DNA of 64,000 nt from Pseudoruminococcus_B sp937901805 (GCA_963560245.1 CAUWNS010000003.1:1-64000), one strand, 5' to 3'. Positions 44,171 through 53,736 are shown, numbered from the stretch's first letter. Made by a program: numbers and translations. Notes: a model not told the origin generated them from the sequence alone.

Positions 44171-45313
44171 TTAGAGATCAAAAAAGCGGAACCGTTTGAT
44201 ATCAATTGCCTTTACCGGGCACATCTCGTGGCAGCAAAAACAACGGATACAGTCCCCATATTGAATATGTGCCTTTCCTCCACGTATCCGGATCGTGTGC
44301 TGCGGACAGCTCTGCGCGCATTTGCCGCAGCCAATACAGTCCGTATGCCTGATAACAGGGCGGGGCTTTGCCACTTTTCCCACCAGAAAGGACACTGTCC
44401 CGCGCAAAAAGCGGGGAACGTTCCCGGAAAAATCGGTTTCTTTGGAATGCGGGTGCAAAAAATCTTCTACTGGGGCGAACCCCTCTGTGTCCCCGCACAG
44501 GGACACTTCACCGCCTCCTTGGCACAGCCCACGCGCTTTAGCTGCGCGGACAGTACCGATTTCATCTTCCTCAAATCCGATAAAACGGGAAAGTATGCAG
44601 TCCAGCGCATAAGGGTTTGTCGCCCCGAACAGGTAGCCGGTCTGCCGGGGAGAACCTCCGGAAGGGCCGTCCCCCTCCATCGAAACCACGGCGTCTACCA
44701 AGGTGATATCCGGCCGGACGCATTCGCACAAATCCACAAGCATTTCACAAAAGTCCTCTTTTTTCGGGAAACGGCAGTGAAATTCCGGCTTCATCAGCCC
44801 GGGCACGCAGCCAAACAGGTTCTTGACCCCCCCGGAAAGCATCGTCATCCCATGGGTTTTCAGCTTTGCAATAGAGATCACATAATCTGCCTGTAACACC
44901 GGGGTAATCAGCGGAAAGGAGGAAACCCGGCGGTATGCCGGAACCTGCCGGCTTCCATTTGTCACATCATAGTTTAAATGGGCCTGTACCCCTTCCACGG
45001 CCTCCATCATACCGCTTGCCTGATAAATCCCGGTCAGCGCGCCGACATTATACAGCCCTCCCGGGCTGTCCGCCACCACAATATCCTCCACACCCAGCTC
45101 ATTCAGACGGCGGATCACTGCGTGAACCACGCCCGGATGCGTAGTCGTAGCCTGTTCCGGCGTACGCTTCATCAGCAGATTCGGCTTGATCAAAACCCGT
45201 TTGCCGACCATTTGTGTGAAATCATAGTCCAAACACGCAAATTGGCGGCAGACGCTCTCATAAAGCGCCTGCTCGCCATAGTTTGGTGTTCTGGACAATA
45301 CTACCTTGACCAT
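44171..45313 (-). CDS. DUF362 protein with C-terminal 2[4Fe-4S] ferredoxin domain
   Basis: 380 residues. The DUF362 domain covers about 1-305 (GKRVLIKPNLLMKR, ADYVISIAKLKTHGMTMLSGGVKNLFGCVPG, KPEFH). The tail (about 318-375) has two ferredoxin cluster motifs, CIGCGKCAQSCP and CIRCFCCHEMCP. DUF362 proteins are often found in anaerobes; their chemistry is unproven, though electron transfer is implied by the clusters. AGAGGAAG precedes the ATG. It lies between an aminotransferase and ispE. Confidence 0.88.
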   Translation of the reverse strand: MVKVVLSRTPNYGEQALYESVCRQFACLDYDFTQMVGKRVLIKPNLLMKRTPEQATTTHPGVVHAVIRRLNELGVEDIVVADSPGGLYNVGALTGIYQASGMMEAVEGVQAHLNYDVTNGSRQVPAYRRVSSFPLITPVLQADYVISIAKLKTHGMTMLSGGVKNLFGCVPGLMKPEFHCRFPKKEDFCEMLVDLCECVRPDITLVDAVVSMEGDGPSGGSPRQTGYLFGATNPYALDCILSRFIGFEEDEIGTVRAAKARGLCQGGGEVSLCGDTEGFAPVEDFLHPHSKETDFSGNVPRFLRGTVSFLVGKVAKPRPVIRHTDCIGCGKCAQSCPQHTIRIRGGKAHIQYGDCIRCFCCHEMCPVKAIDIKRFRFFDL

Positions 45314-45327
45314 TTTACTTCCTCTTT

Positions 45328-46497
45328 TTACTTCAATGTATTCAAAAAAGCTTCAATGCGCCTGAGCGCCTCCTGGATATGCTTTAGAGAATAAGAATAG
45401 GAAACGCGCACATACCCCTCTCCGCTCTGCCCAAAGGCATTGCCCGGCACCACCGCCACTTTCTGGCTGTACAGCAGGCGTTCGCAGAATTCCTCTGAGG
45501 AAAGCCCGGTGCTCCTGATACACGGAAAAATGTAAAAAGCCCCGCGCGGCTCAAAGCAATGCAGCCCCAGGGAGTTAAATCCATCTACAATAAAACGCCG
45601 GCGCATATCATATTCTTCTCTCATCCGTACAACATTTTCTTCGCAGTCCCGCAGAGCCTTGACTGCCGCATACTGACTGGTCGTCGGCGCGCACATAATC
45701 GCATACTGGTGGATTTTCAGCATCTGTTCCATCACTTCCCTAGGCGCGCAGGCATATCCCAATCTCCATCCGGTCATGGCAAATGCCTTGGAGAACCCAC
45801 CGACCAGAATCGTGCGCTCCTGCATTCCCTCAATCTCTGCAATCGAAACATGGCGCTCTCCGCCGTAGGTCAGCTCCCCGTAGATCTCATCGGAGAGTAC
45901 CATGATATTGGTTTCCCGGAGTACTTCAGCAATCCCCTCCAGGTCTTCCCGGCGCATCACTCCGCCGGTGGGATTGTTTGGAAACGGGAGGATCAGCAGC
46001 TTTGTCCGCGGCGTAATTTTTTCCCGCAGCGCCTGCGGGGTCAGGCGGAATTCATCTTCCTCTTTTGTCTCGATGGAGACGGGAACCCCGCCGGAAAGCA
46101 CGGTAATCGGATGATAACATACAAAGCTCGGCTCCGGGATCAGGACCTCGTCGCCCTCCTCTACAAAAGCGCGGATGGCAATATCAATTGCCTCCGAACC
46201 GCCGACTGTCACTACAATTTCGTCTTTGCAGTCGTACTCCAGGCAAAAGCGTCTGCTTAAATAACCGGCAATTTCATCTTTTAATTCCTGCAATCCAGCA
46301 TTTGCCGTATACCAGGTCTTGGAATTTTCCAGAGACTGGATTCCCGCGTGCCGGATTGCCCATGGGGTTTTAAAGTCCGGTTCCCCAACCCCCAGGGAAA
46401 TCACCCCGTCCATTTCTCCTGCCAAATCAAAAAAACGGCGGATACCGGAGGGCTTTAGGCCCGTAATGCGTTTGGAAAGCAGTTTTTGATAATCCAT
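45328..46497 (-). CDS. Class I/II PLP-dependent aminotransferase
   Basis: 389 residues. The PLP lysine is in GGFSKAFAMTGWRLGY (about 233-248), with Asp/Tyr contacts in VLSDEIYGELTYGG and the Asn of PFPNNPTGG. The sequence most resembles the PatA/AspB-like group that acts on aromatic or branched amino acids. The ATG at 46497 overlaps the Lrp stop (TGATG); a GTG at 46500 is also possible. The Lrp-type gene directly upstream is the likely regulator. Confidence 0.9.
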   Translation of the reverse strand: MDYQKLLSKRITGLKPSGIRRFFDLAGEMDGVISLGVGEPDFKTPWAIRHAGIQSLENSKTWYTANAGLQELKDEIAGYLSRRFCLEYDCKDEIVVTVGGSEAIDIAIRAFVEEGDEVLIPEPSFVCYHPITVLSGGVPVSIETKEEDEFRLTPQALREKITPRTKLLILPFPNNPTGGVMRREDLEGIAEVLRETNIMVLSDEIYGELTYGGERHVSIAEIEGMQERTILVGGFSKAFAMTGWRLGYACAPREVMEQMLKIHQYAIMCAPTTSQYAAVKALRDCEENVVRMREEYDMRRRFIVDGFNSLGLHCFEPRGAFYIFPCIRSTGLSSEEFCERLLYSQKVAVVPGNAFGQSGEGYVRVSYSYSLKHIQEALRRIEAFLNTLK

Positions 46498-46976
46498 CAC
46501 AGAGAGGGGAACCTCCTCTCATCCTTTTCCTCAGCTGAAAAAGGAATATTATCGTACTTGTAGCGCTTGAGGATAAAATGTGTCGCTGTAGATAGCACAG
46601 AATCCACAACCGCCAGTTTATAGGCTACGAACATCGCCACATCCTGGAAAGTTTTCCCCACCACATTGACGGCAAGGTCAAATCCGCCGGACATCAGGAA
46701 TACGCTTTTCACTTCGGAAAATTCCGCAATCTTTGCGGCGATTTCCTCAAATCCCCGGTCTGCTTTCGGCGTCACTTTCAGTTCAATGAGCGCCTCGACA
46801 TAGTGGTGATCCGCCTGTTCCCAGTCTATAACCGCTTTATATCCCTTGATAATGCCCTGGTTTTCAAACTGTGCAATCTCCTGCATGACCTCTTCTTCTG
46901 TTTTCTCCAGCATCACCGCGAGCTGCTTTGTCGTAAGATGAGCGTCCTGTTCCAGTAATTGCAAAAGTTTTTTCAT
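46497..46976 (-). CDS. Lrp/AsnC-family transcriptional regulator
   Basis: 159 residues. The N-terminal helix-turn-helix (about 10-45, LTTKQLAVMLEKTEEEVMQEIAQFENQGII) and RAM/ACT-like C-terminal domain (about 60-140; VEALIELKVTPKADRGFEEIAAKIAEF, VFLMSGGFDLAVNVVG) define the family, which senses amino acids. CAGGGGGAA precedes the ATG. It overlaps the aminotransferase gene it may control. Confidence 0.9.
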   Translation of the reverse strand: MKKLLQLLEQDAHLTTKQLAVMLEKTEEEVMQEIAQFENQGIIKGYKAVIDWEQADHHYVEALIELKVTPKADRGFEEIAAKIAEFSEVKSVFLMSGGFDLAVNVVGKTFQDVAMFVAYKLAVVDSVLSTATHFILKRYKYDNIPFSAEEKDERRFPSL

Positions 46977-46998
46977 GTTGTCATTCCCCCTGTTTTTT

Positions 46999-47820
46999 CT
47001 ATTCTTCCATCAGCCGGATTCGCTGCGGCTTATGGCGCTTATAATAGACTGTATATCGGAATCCTGCCCGCCAGAGAATCTCACAGGCCTGCTGTAATCC
47101 TTTGGCCAAATCCTCACGGCAGTGCGCATCCGAACCGATCGTCACATACTCTCCGCCCAGTTCGTAAAAACGTTTGAGTAGGTATTCGGACGGCATAACA
47201 TCTCCCAGTTCCTGACGCAGGCCCGAGGTATTTACTTCCAAAGCCTTGTGCGCATCCGCCAAGTTTTTTAAAATCTGTTCGATCTTCCCTTCAAATGGGG
47301 TTAAATCATATTGTTTCCCGGTTGCACGGGTATAATAGCGCAAAGGATAAGTCAGATGAGCCAGGCTGTCAAAATACTCCCACCGGGAGGTTTTCATCAG
47401 TTCGTTAAAATAGGCGTGAAAGGCGTCGCGCGGGTCTTCCCTGGCATAATCAATCAAATGAAAGGGAGGGAACCCTGCCACCTGATGAACTGAGGCCAGA
47501 TGGAAATCCCGCTCATAGAGCCCGGCGACCCGGTTTGCCCGCTCCAGGTTTTGCATCGGCTGGCCGATTTCCATCCCGGTAAGGACGTCCAGCCGCCCAA
47601 AGAAGACATTTTTTTCCTTCAGGCAGTCAATATAGGAATCCCTGACCGACTGGTTCCAGCGGTTATTCTCCGGCAGATCGCATTCATAGTGGTCGGTAAT
47701 GGCAATCCCATCCAGGCCAATCTCGCATGCTCCCACACAGAGATAGGTTGCCGAGTGCTGTGCATCCGGCGAATTATCCGAATGCACGTGGTTGTCATAA
47801 CGTTTTGCCGGATGTATCAT
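46999..47820 (-). CDS. PHP-domain phosphatase, histidinol-phosphatase family
   Basis: 273 residues from the ATG at 47820 (GGGGGGAA upstream). The PHP metal motifs are visible: DNHVHSD at about 9-15, AITDHYE, EIG, SVHQV, LAHLTYP, and GSDAHCRED near the end. HisJ/HisK-type members remove phosphate from histidinol phosphate; no other histidine genes are in the window, so another phosphoester is possible. First gene of the six-gene minus-strand operon. Confidence 0.85.
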   Translation of the reverse strand: MIHPAKRYDNHVHSDNSPDAQHSATYLCVGACEIGLDGIAITDHYECDLPENNRWNQSVRDSYIDCLKEKNVFFGRLDVLTGMEIGQPMQNLERANRVAGLYERDFHLASVHQVAGFPPFHLIDYAREDPRDAFHAYFNELMKTSRWEYFDSLAHLTYPLRYYTRATGKQYDLTPFEGKIEQILKNLADAHKALEVNTSGLRQELGDVMPSEYLLKRFYELGGEYVTIGSDAHCREDLAKGLQQACEILWRAGFRYTVYYKRHKPQRIRLMEE

Positions 47821-48340
47821 AGCCGTTCCCCCCTTGTCCGGCGCAGTATCCGCTCCTACGCCCTCCTTCGAATTATTGTTTTTTCTTTCACAAAACCGTA
47901 TGAACACAATGAAAAATGTGATATAATAGGTGCAATTCAGAAAAACAGAGCGCACAGGAATTTCCGGCCAGGAATTTTACAACCTCAAACCTGAAAAGAA
48001 ATGGGGTAAGCGGTTTGTATTTTCCTGATTTTTTTAAAAATTCGCTGCATTGCCTTTTGATTGCCCCCCATAATTACCGGAACATTCTTTTCGATTGCAG
48101 GGATGCTCCTGCTTTATGAAAAAAATCAAGAATGCGAAAAATAAAGTGTATATTCGGTAATTATATCATACTTTTATCAGGATTCCTATATGATTTCATT
48201 TTGGCACAAAAAATCTTAGTGAAAATTTCCGTACCTGTTTTTGGTAAACTATGATATGATGTCAGTATACTTTTACAGTTTACTGTGTTACAATTTATCA
48301 AGGCAAGAAAATCTGTATGTGAAAACTGGAGGGAATGGTT
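47821..48340. other. Divergent intergenic region
   Basis: About 520 bases between the PHP phosphatase (minus) and nadE (plus). A TATAAT at 47922-47927 (plus) has no good -35. TGATATGAT at 48253-48260 is an extended -10 that could serve nadE. No gene or riboswitch is recognised. Confidence 0.4.
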
Positions 48341-50200
48341 ATGAAATCGATTGTCAGGGTCGCCGGTATTTCCAATAAGGTAATCACAGCAAATCCGCTC
48401 CTTACCTGCGAGGAAATCCTAAATGCTATCACAAAAATCAAACCACAAGAACCGGATCTTGTCGTATTTCCCCGCCTGTGCCTTTCCGGCAGCGGCTGCG
48501 GCTCCCTTTTTGGCTACGAAGTCTTGGCAAACGACGCTAAAAAAGCCCTTTCTGTTATTATGGAACACACGGCAAATTCCCATGCGGTTTATATTCTCGG
48601 CATGCCGCTGCTGGCAGGCGGCGCCTTAACAGAGGTCAGCGCCGTCATTCACCGCGGCATGCTGATCGGCTACATTTCCTGTGAAGGCGCTTTTCTCAGT
48701 GAAGACAAAACCATAGCAGATTCCGATACTTTGCCGGATACCACAGTATTTTCCTGCGGCGGGCTGCGTTTTTGCATCCTCTCTTCCAGCGCCGCTTCCC
48801 TTCCTGCCAGAATGGGGGGGATTTCCCGCCTTGGCTGCGATCTAATCCTGGTTCCGGCCTGCGATCCGGTATCTGTCGGTTCTATCCGCACCTCCCGCGA
48901 GATTGCCAAAGCTGTAAGCGCTTCCACCGGATGCGCAGTAATGCTTGTAAACGGCGGGATCAACGAAGGCAGCGCCCCTTATATTTACCAAGGATATCTC
49001 TGTCTCTGTGAGGACGGCGAGGAAGTCGCTTTTGAGCAGTCTTCTTTCGAGGGCATTGACTGCACCTATGATCTGGACACGGATATCATCCATGCACAGA
49101 GAAAACTTCACGGTTCCCTGTACGGGGGAGCCGCCCGGGTAACGCCGGCATTCTTTTCCTTCCCTGCACTGGGCGAGCGCCGGGAACTCAAACGCAGGGT
49201 GTGCCAGAACCCATTTCTTCCAAAAGATCCCGCACAGGTAACCGGTTACTGTGAAGAGATCTTTTCTCTCCAGTCGGATTCCCTGGCACTGCGCATGAAA
49301 CATATTGGCTGCCGTCAACTGGTCCTGGGGATTTCCGGAGGGCTCGATTCCACACTTGCCCTGCTTGTCAGTGTGGATGCCTGCGACAAACTGGGCATTC
49401 CCCGCGAAAATATCACCGCAGTTACCATGCCGGGATTCGGAACCACGGACCGCACCTATTTCAACGCCCTCCATTTGATTGATGAACTCGGCTGTGTCAG
49501 CCGGGATATCTCCATCCGTGCGGCGGTTACCCAGCATTTTGAAGATATCTCCCAGGATCCTGCCAACAAGGACGTCACCTATGAAAATGCCCAGGCCAGG
49601 GAACGCGCCCAGATCCTGCTGGATATTGCCAACCAGGTCGGGGGGCTGGTTGTCGGTACCGGAGATCTCTCGGAAGAAGCACTTGGATGGTGTACATTTG
49701 CAGGCGACCATATCTCCAATTTCAACGTCAATACGGATATTCCTAAAACGCTCCTGCGGATCATTGTCGGAAAAGTAGCCGATAAACTGGAATTTTCCAA
49801 TGTACGGGATATTTTGCTGGACATTTTGGATACTCCGGTCAGCCCGGAGCTCCTTCCCCCTGATGACAGCGGGAAAATACAGCAGAAAACAGAGGTCATT
49901 CTCGGTTCCTATGAATTGCATGATTTCTTTATCTACTATTTTATCCGGTACCGACTGGCTCCCTCCAAGGTGTTCGAATACGCCTGCACCGCTTTTGAAG
50001 GGGTTATGGAACCGGATTATATCCGTGAAAAATTAACCCTTTTCCTCAAGCGTTTCATCACAAACCAGTTTAAACGCAGCTGTGCCCCGGACAGCGCCGC
50101 TATCGGTCCGGTATCATTGACTGGCGGGGACTTTACATTCCCCTCCGATCTCTCTCCGGCAATGCTTCTCAAGGAACTCAACGATTATTTTGTACAATGA
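48341..50200 (+). CDS. nadE: NAD+ synthetase with apparently inactive glutaminase domain
   Basis: 619 residues. The start is ATG 48341: GGAGGG lies seven bases upstream, while an ATG at 48335 is too close. The C-terminal NAD synthetase domain (about 320-600) keeps the ATP loop SGGLDS (332-337), GTGDLSEEALGWCTF and KLEFSNVRD. The N-terminal nitrilase-like domain keeps its fold cues (LVVFPRLCLSGSGCGSLFG) but the catalytic Glu is Arg45, the Cys region reads CILSSSAA with Ser148, and no catalytic Lys motif is visible. The enzyme should still make NAD+ from deamido-NAD+, but probably from ammonia rather than glutamine. Confidence 0.9.
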   Translation: MKSIVRVAGISNKVITANPLLTCEEILNAITKIKPQEPDLVVFPRLCLSGSGCGSLFGYEVLANDAKKALSVIMEHTANSHAVYILGMPLLAGGALTEVSAVIHRGMLIGYISCEGAFLSEDKTIADSDTLPDTTVFSCGGLRFCILSSSAASLPARMGGISRLGCDLILVPACDPVSVGSIRTSREIAKAVSASTGCAVMLVNGGINEGSAPYIYQGYLCLCEDGEEVAFEQSSFEGIDCTYDLDTDIIHAQRKLHGSLYGGAARVTPAFFSFPALGERRELKRRVCQNPFLPKDPAQVTGYCEEIFSLQSDSLALRMKHIGCRQLVLGISGGLDSTLALLVSVDACDKLGIPRENITAVTMPGFGTTDRTYFNALHLIDELGCVSRDISIRAAVTQHFEDISQDPANKDVTYENAQARERAQILLDIANQVGGLVVGTGDLSEEALGWCTFAGDHISNFNVNTDIPKTLLRIIVGKVADKLEFSNVRDILLDILDTPVSPELLPPDDSGKIQQKTEVILGSYELHDFFIYYFIRYRLAPSKVFEYACTAFEGVMEPDYIREKLTLFLKRFITNQFKRSCAPDSAAIGPVSLTGGDFTFPSDLSPAMLLKELNDYFVQ

Positions 50201-50238
50201 CTTAGCAATGATTTTTTTTGATAAAGGAGAATTTTTTC

Positions 50239-50508
50239 ATGAAAGCAGTGATCAGTGTCATTGGAAAAGACCACGTCGGGATTCTCAGTAAAGTCTGCGG
50301 GATCTGTGCAGAGCACAATGTCAACGTTGTGGAAGTCACCCAGTCTATTTTGGAAGATCTGTTTACCATGATTATGGTGGTGGATATTTCCGATATGACG
50401 TGCAAGCTGTCCGAGTTAGCTGATAAAATGATGGAACTGGGTCAATCTCTGGATTTGTCCGTCCATGTCATGCACGAGGATATCTTCCGTTCCATGCACC
50501 GCATTTAA
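50239..50508 (+). CDS. ACT-domain protein, UPF0237 family
   Basis: 89 residues, a single ACT domain (MKAVISVIGKDHVGILSKV), behind AAAGGAG. It lies 15 bases before a UPF0210 gene, a conserved neighbour pair; it is proposed as the ligand-sensing partner. The family resembles GcvR-type regulators but has no DNA-binding domain. Confidence 0.9.
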   Translation: MKAVISVIGKDHVGILSKVCGICAEHNVNVVEVTQSILEDLFTMIMVVDISDMTCKLSELADKMMELGQSLDLSVHVMHEDIFRSMHRI

Positions 50509-50523
50509 CAAGGAGGAACCCTC

Positions 50524-51882
50524 ATGTTTCAAAAACACGAAATTCTAGAAACCATCCAGATGATTACGGAGGAACATCTCGATATCCGCACCATTACAAT
50601 GGGGATCTCTCTTCTGGACTGCTGTGATCCGGACATTGACAGAGCCTGTGAAAAAGTCTATCGGAAGATTACGACTAAAGCCAAAGATCTGGTGAAAACA
50701 GGAGAAGATATTGAAAAAGAGTATGGAATCCCCATCATTAACAAACGGATTTCCGTCACCCCCATCGCCATGATCCTGGCCGCCTGTGAAAACAAGGACG
50801 CTGTCCGTTTTGCAAAAACACTGGATCGCGCCGCACAGGCTGTCGGCGTAAACTTTATCGGCGGATACAGCGCTCTGGTACAAAAGGGGTTTGCAGCCGG
50901 GGATCAGGAGCTGATCGCATCCATCCCGGAGGCGCTCGCGCAAACGGAACGGGTGTGTTCTTCCGTCAACATTGGTTCCACAAAGACGGGGATCAATATG
51001 GATGCCGTCCGAATTATGGGCCAGACCGTCAAGCGCAGCGCGGAGCTGACCGCCGAGCGCAGCTGTATCGGCAGTGCAAAACTGGTTGTCTTTTGCAACG
51101 CCCCGGAGGATAACCCCTTTATGGCGGGGGCTTTCCATGGCCCCGGGGAACCGGACTGTGTGATCAATGTTGGGGTTTCCGGCCCGGGCGTTGTCCGCGC
51201 TGCAGTGTCAAAAGCAAAAGGCGCATCTATCTCAGAAATTGCAGATATTATCAAACGTACAGCCTTTAAAATCACCCGTATGGGACAATTGGTTGGAACC
51301 GAGGCGTCCAGACGGCTGGGCGTCCCCTTTGGAATTGTCGATCTCTCCCTTGCCCCAACCCCCGCAGTCGGAGACTCCGTCGCCCATATTCTTGAGGAAA
51401 TGGGCTTGGAAACCTGTGGAGGCCCTGGTACAACCGCTGCTCTCGCCCTGCTCAATGACGCTGTGAAAAAAGGCGGCGTCATGGCGTCTTCCCGGGTCGG
51501 CGGCCTGTCCGGGGCATTTATCCCTGTCAGCGAGGACGCCGGTATGATTGCGGCGGCAGAACGCGGTGTGCTTCATCTGGAAAAACTAGAGGCCATGACT
51601 GCTGTCTGTTCTGTCGGGCTGGATATGATTATTGTTCCAGGCGACGTCACTCCGGAAATTATTTCCGGCATTATTGCCGACGAAGCGGCGATTGGCATGG
51701 TCAATTCCAAAACGACAGCAGTCCGCCTGATTCCCGCCATTGGCAAACAGGTAGGCGATACATTGGAGTTCGGCGGCCTGCTTGGATATGGGCCGGTGAT
51801 GCCGGTAAACACGGCTTCCCCTGCAGAGTTTATTGCCCGCGGCGGCACCATTCCAGCGCCGCTGCAAAGCCTAAAAAACTAG
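50524..51882 (+). CDS. UPF0210 (PFL/DUF711) family protein
   Basis: 452 residues, the family length, behind AAGGAGG. It has the conserved IRTITMGISLLDC start, EYGIPIINKRISVTPIA, NIGSTKTGINMDAV and LSGAFIPVSEDAGMI segments. The fold is related to glycyl-radical-type barrels, but the Gly loop and Cys pair of true radical enzymes are not evident. Function is unknown; the coupling with the ACT protein suggests amino acid-linked control. Confidence 0.92.
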   Translation: MFQKHEILETIQMITEEHLDIRTITMGISLLDCCDPDIDRACEKVYRKITTKAKDLVKTGEDIEKEYGIPIINKRISVTPIAMILAACENKDAVRFAKTLDRAAQAVGVNFIGGYSALVQKGFAAGDQELIASIPEALAQTERVCSSVNIGSTKTGINMDAVRIMGQTVKRSAELTAERSCIGSAKLVVFCNAPEDNPFMAGAFHGPGEPDCVINVGVSGPGVVRAAVSKAKGASISEIADIIKRTAFKITRMGQLVGTEASRRLGVPFGIVDLSLAPTPAVGDSVAHILEEMGLETCGGPGTTAALALLNDAVKKGGVMASSRVGGLSGAFIPVSEDAGMIAAAERGVLHLEKLEAMTAVCSVGLDMIIVPGDVTPEIISGIIADEAAIGMVNSKTTAVRLIPAIGKQVGDTLEFGGLLGYGPVMPVNTASPAEFIARGGTIPAPLQSLKN

Positions 51883-51893
51883 TTGATTTTTTT

Positions 51894-51929
51894 AAAAAAA
51901 CTGCGGCATTTTTCTGCCGCAGTTTTTTT
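51894..51929 (+). terminator. Terminator of the ACT-UPF0210 transcript
   Basis: ACTGCGGCA and TGCCGCAGT pair around six bases, with AAAAAA before and TTTTTTT after, so it may be bidirectional. Confidence 0.93.
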
Positions 51930-51965
51930 GTCATCTGAGCAACGTAAATGGCTTTTAAGAAAAGA

Positions 51966-52607
51966 TCAATCCTGCAGCCTTTCTTTCCGGCTCAGATAGT
52001 CCTCCATAGTGATCACATATACGCGGGAATCTTTCACCCGATTTTTATGGATGATTTTTTTATCCGCTTCAAAACGCATCCCCGCTTTTTCCATCACTCT
52101 GCCGGAAGCCGGATTTTCCCATAAGTATTCTGCGCCGATTCTTGTAAAACGGAGAACTTCAAAGCCATATTGCAGCACTGCTTTCAGCGCTTCTGTTGCA
52201 TATCCCTGCCCCCAATAAGCGCGCGCCACACAGTAGCCGATATCAGCAGTACGCCCAAGCTGACCGATATCATGAAAGTCAATCGAGCCGATGATACAGT
52301 TCGTTCCTTTTAAAACGATAGCCCAGTTATAAAATTCTCCTTGCCGGTATAGCTGCTCCCAGGCACGGATCACGCGCTTGGTTACCTGGACGTTTTTATG
52401 CGCTTCCCAATTGACAGTGCTTGCAACCACCTCATCGCTCATCCACCGTTCGTAGATCTGCTGGGCGTCCCGATGGGTAAACCGCCTTAGAACCAGGCGT
52501 TGTGTCTCGATCACCCTGTGCCGTTCACGGAAAGCCATCATAAAGAAGTACCCCACTTTCTTCCATATGCCTGACGCCGATGCTGTTAACTGGTTTTTCC
52601 CCAACAT
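51966..52607 (-). CDS. RimJ/RimL-type GNAT acetyltransferase
   Basis: 213 residues from the ATG at 52607; AGGTGA lies five bases upstream and an in-frame GTG at 52616 is less likely. ETQRLVLRRFTHRDAQQIYERWMSDEVV and GYCVARAYWGQGYATEALKAVLQYGFEVLRF (the Q/RxxGxG/A acetyl-CoA loop) mark the RimJ/RimL subfamily, which acetylates protein N-termini or small amines. Acceptor unknown. No partner genes nearby. Confidence 0.85.
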   Translation of the reverse strand: MLGKNQLTASASGIWKKVGYFFMMAFRERHRVIETQRLVLRRFTHRDAQQIYERWMSDEVVASTVNWEAHKNVQVTKRVIRAWEQLYRQGEFYNWAIVLKGTNCIIGSIDFHDIGQLGRTADIGYCVARAYWGQGYATEALKAVLQYGFEVLRFTRIGAEYLWENPASGRVMEKAGMRFEADKKIIHKNRVKDSRVYVITMEDYLSRKERLQD

Positions 52608-52811
52608 ATCTTTCACCTATATATTTCTTTTCTGTAGAATCTTCAAAAGAAGTGCTATTTTTTCCATATTAAATATGCTATTATCATTATGTTAAGAAAA
52701 AAGCCCGCTGGCGTTTTTCCTGATTGTTATTTTATCATACTGAATGGGAAAGAACAACGGAAAAGTGTCGTTTTTGGTTTGTAAATCATTGAAAAAAGAA
52801 AGGATTTTCTT

Positions 52812-53309
52812 ATGCAAAAACAGCATTCGGTTCCTTCCGCACTTCCGCAGCAACTCGCATCTCTGTTGGATGGAGAATGCAATTGTATTGCCAATCTTGC
52901 AAATGCAAGCGCCCTGCTCTATGAGCGGATAGATGACATCAACTGGGCGGGGTTTTACCTTTTGCAGGAAGGGGAATTGATTTTAGGCCCGTTTCAGGGA
53001 AAAGTGGCGTGTGTCCATATCAAACTTGGAAAAGGGGTTTGCGGAACGGCGGCATTGGAAGATCAGACCCTGATTGTAGATAACGTCCACGAATTTTCCG
53101 GTCATATTGCCTGCGACAGCGCTTCCAATTCCGAAATTGTAATCCCCTTGCATGCAGCTGGAAAAGTAGTGGGCGTATTGGATATTGACAGCCCATCCTT
53201 TTCCCGTTTTTCCGCGGATGATCGGGAAATTTTAGAGCAAGCCGCGCACCGAATCGAAGCGTCCTGCGATCTTTCTGTATTTGACAGTGGAAAATTCAAT
53301 GGAAAATAG
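52812..53309 (+). CDS. Free methionine-(R)-sulfoxide reductase, GAF-type
   Basis: 165 residues with the fRMsr pattern of three redox cysteines: GPFQGKVACVHIKLGKGVCG supplies two, and HIACDSASNSEIVIPL the third, as in the E. coli enzyme. It reduces free Met-R-sulfoxide during oxidative stress, using thioredoxin. The WAGFYLL and GVLDIDSP segments are GAF-fold hallmarks. AAAGGA precedes the ATG. Monocistronic. Confidence 0.92.
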   Translation: MQKQHSVPSALPQQLASLLDGECNCIANLANASALLYERIDDINWAGFYLLQEGELILGPFQGKVACVHIKLGKGVCGTAALEDQTLIVDNVHEFSGHIACDSASNSEIVIPLHAAGKVVGVLDIDSPSFSRFSADDREILEQAAHRIEASCDLSVFDSGKFNGK

Positions 53310-53539
53310 TTTTCCCATGATTCGGAAATGTCTGTGGATTTTCTGCATTTCCATGCTGCCTATTTTATGAAATCATCTGATATGCGCCCTCGGGAATCTA
53401 CTGACACTGTTCCTTTTTAAATCCTATTTTCCCTGCAAATTTATCAACTGGCGCGCCAAGCTGCCAGAAGCAGGGAGATTCTCTCAGTGTATGATCCTAG
53501 GCATATGAAAAATCCAAAACCTCTGGCGCCGCAGAGTTT

Positions 53540-53733
53540 CGAACCCTATACGCGTCTACCGCGATCCCGCCTCCTGGAACTGGAGCATGAACGGCTGTGT
53601 CATTGCCGCTATTTTACGGATAGATATAAAAAAAGCAATACTGGCAATTTTTCTCGGCGTCCTCACCAGCGGCCTGATCATGGGATTTGTCTCTTTCGGG
53701 CTGTTCGACATCATCCTGGGATTTTTGAAATAA
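53540..53733 (+). pseudogene. Remnant of a small multidrug export protein gene
   Basis: The frame from 53540 reads AIPPPGTGA, matching the conserved IPLPGTGAWTG motif of the Sm_multidrug_ex family, but the Trp codon is a TGA stop (53588-53590). After a frame change the text continues VIAAILRIDIKKAILAIFLGVLTSG to a stop at 53731-53733, the family C-terminus. Only the last ~60 residues survive, with a stop and a frameshift. The terminator at 53737-53770 also remains. Confidence 0.8.
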
Positions 53734-53736
53734 GCA

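Noticed and set aside
52800..53400. Possible c-di-GMP or signalling role for the GAF protein
   Set aside because: The three redox cysteines in the exact fRMsr pattern make free methionine sulfoxide reductase far more likely.
53505..53575. Sequence resembling a tRNA T arm and acceptor end (GGGTTCGAAACTC on the minus strand)
   Set aside because: No matching 5' half or anticodon arm is present, and the same bases encode the multidrug-export remnant on the plus strand.
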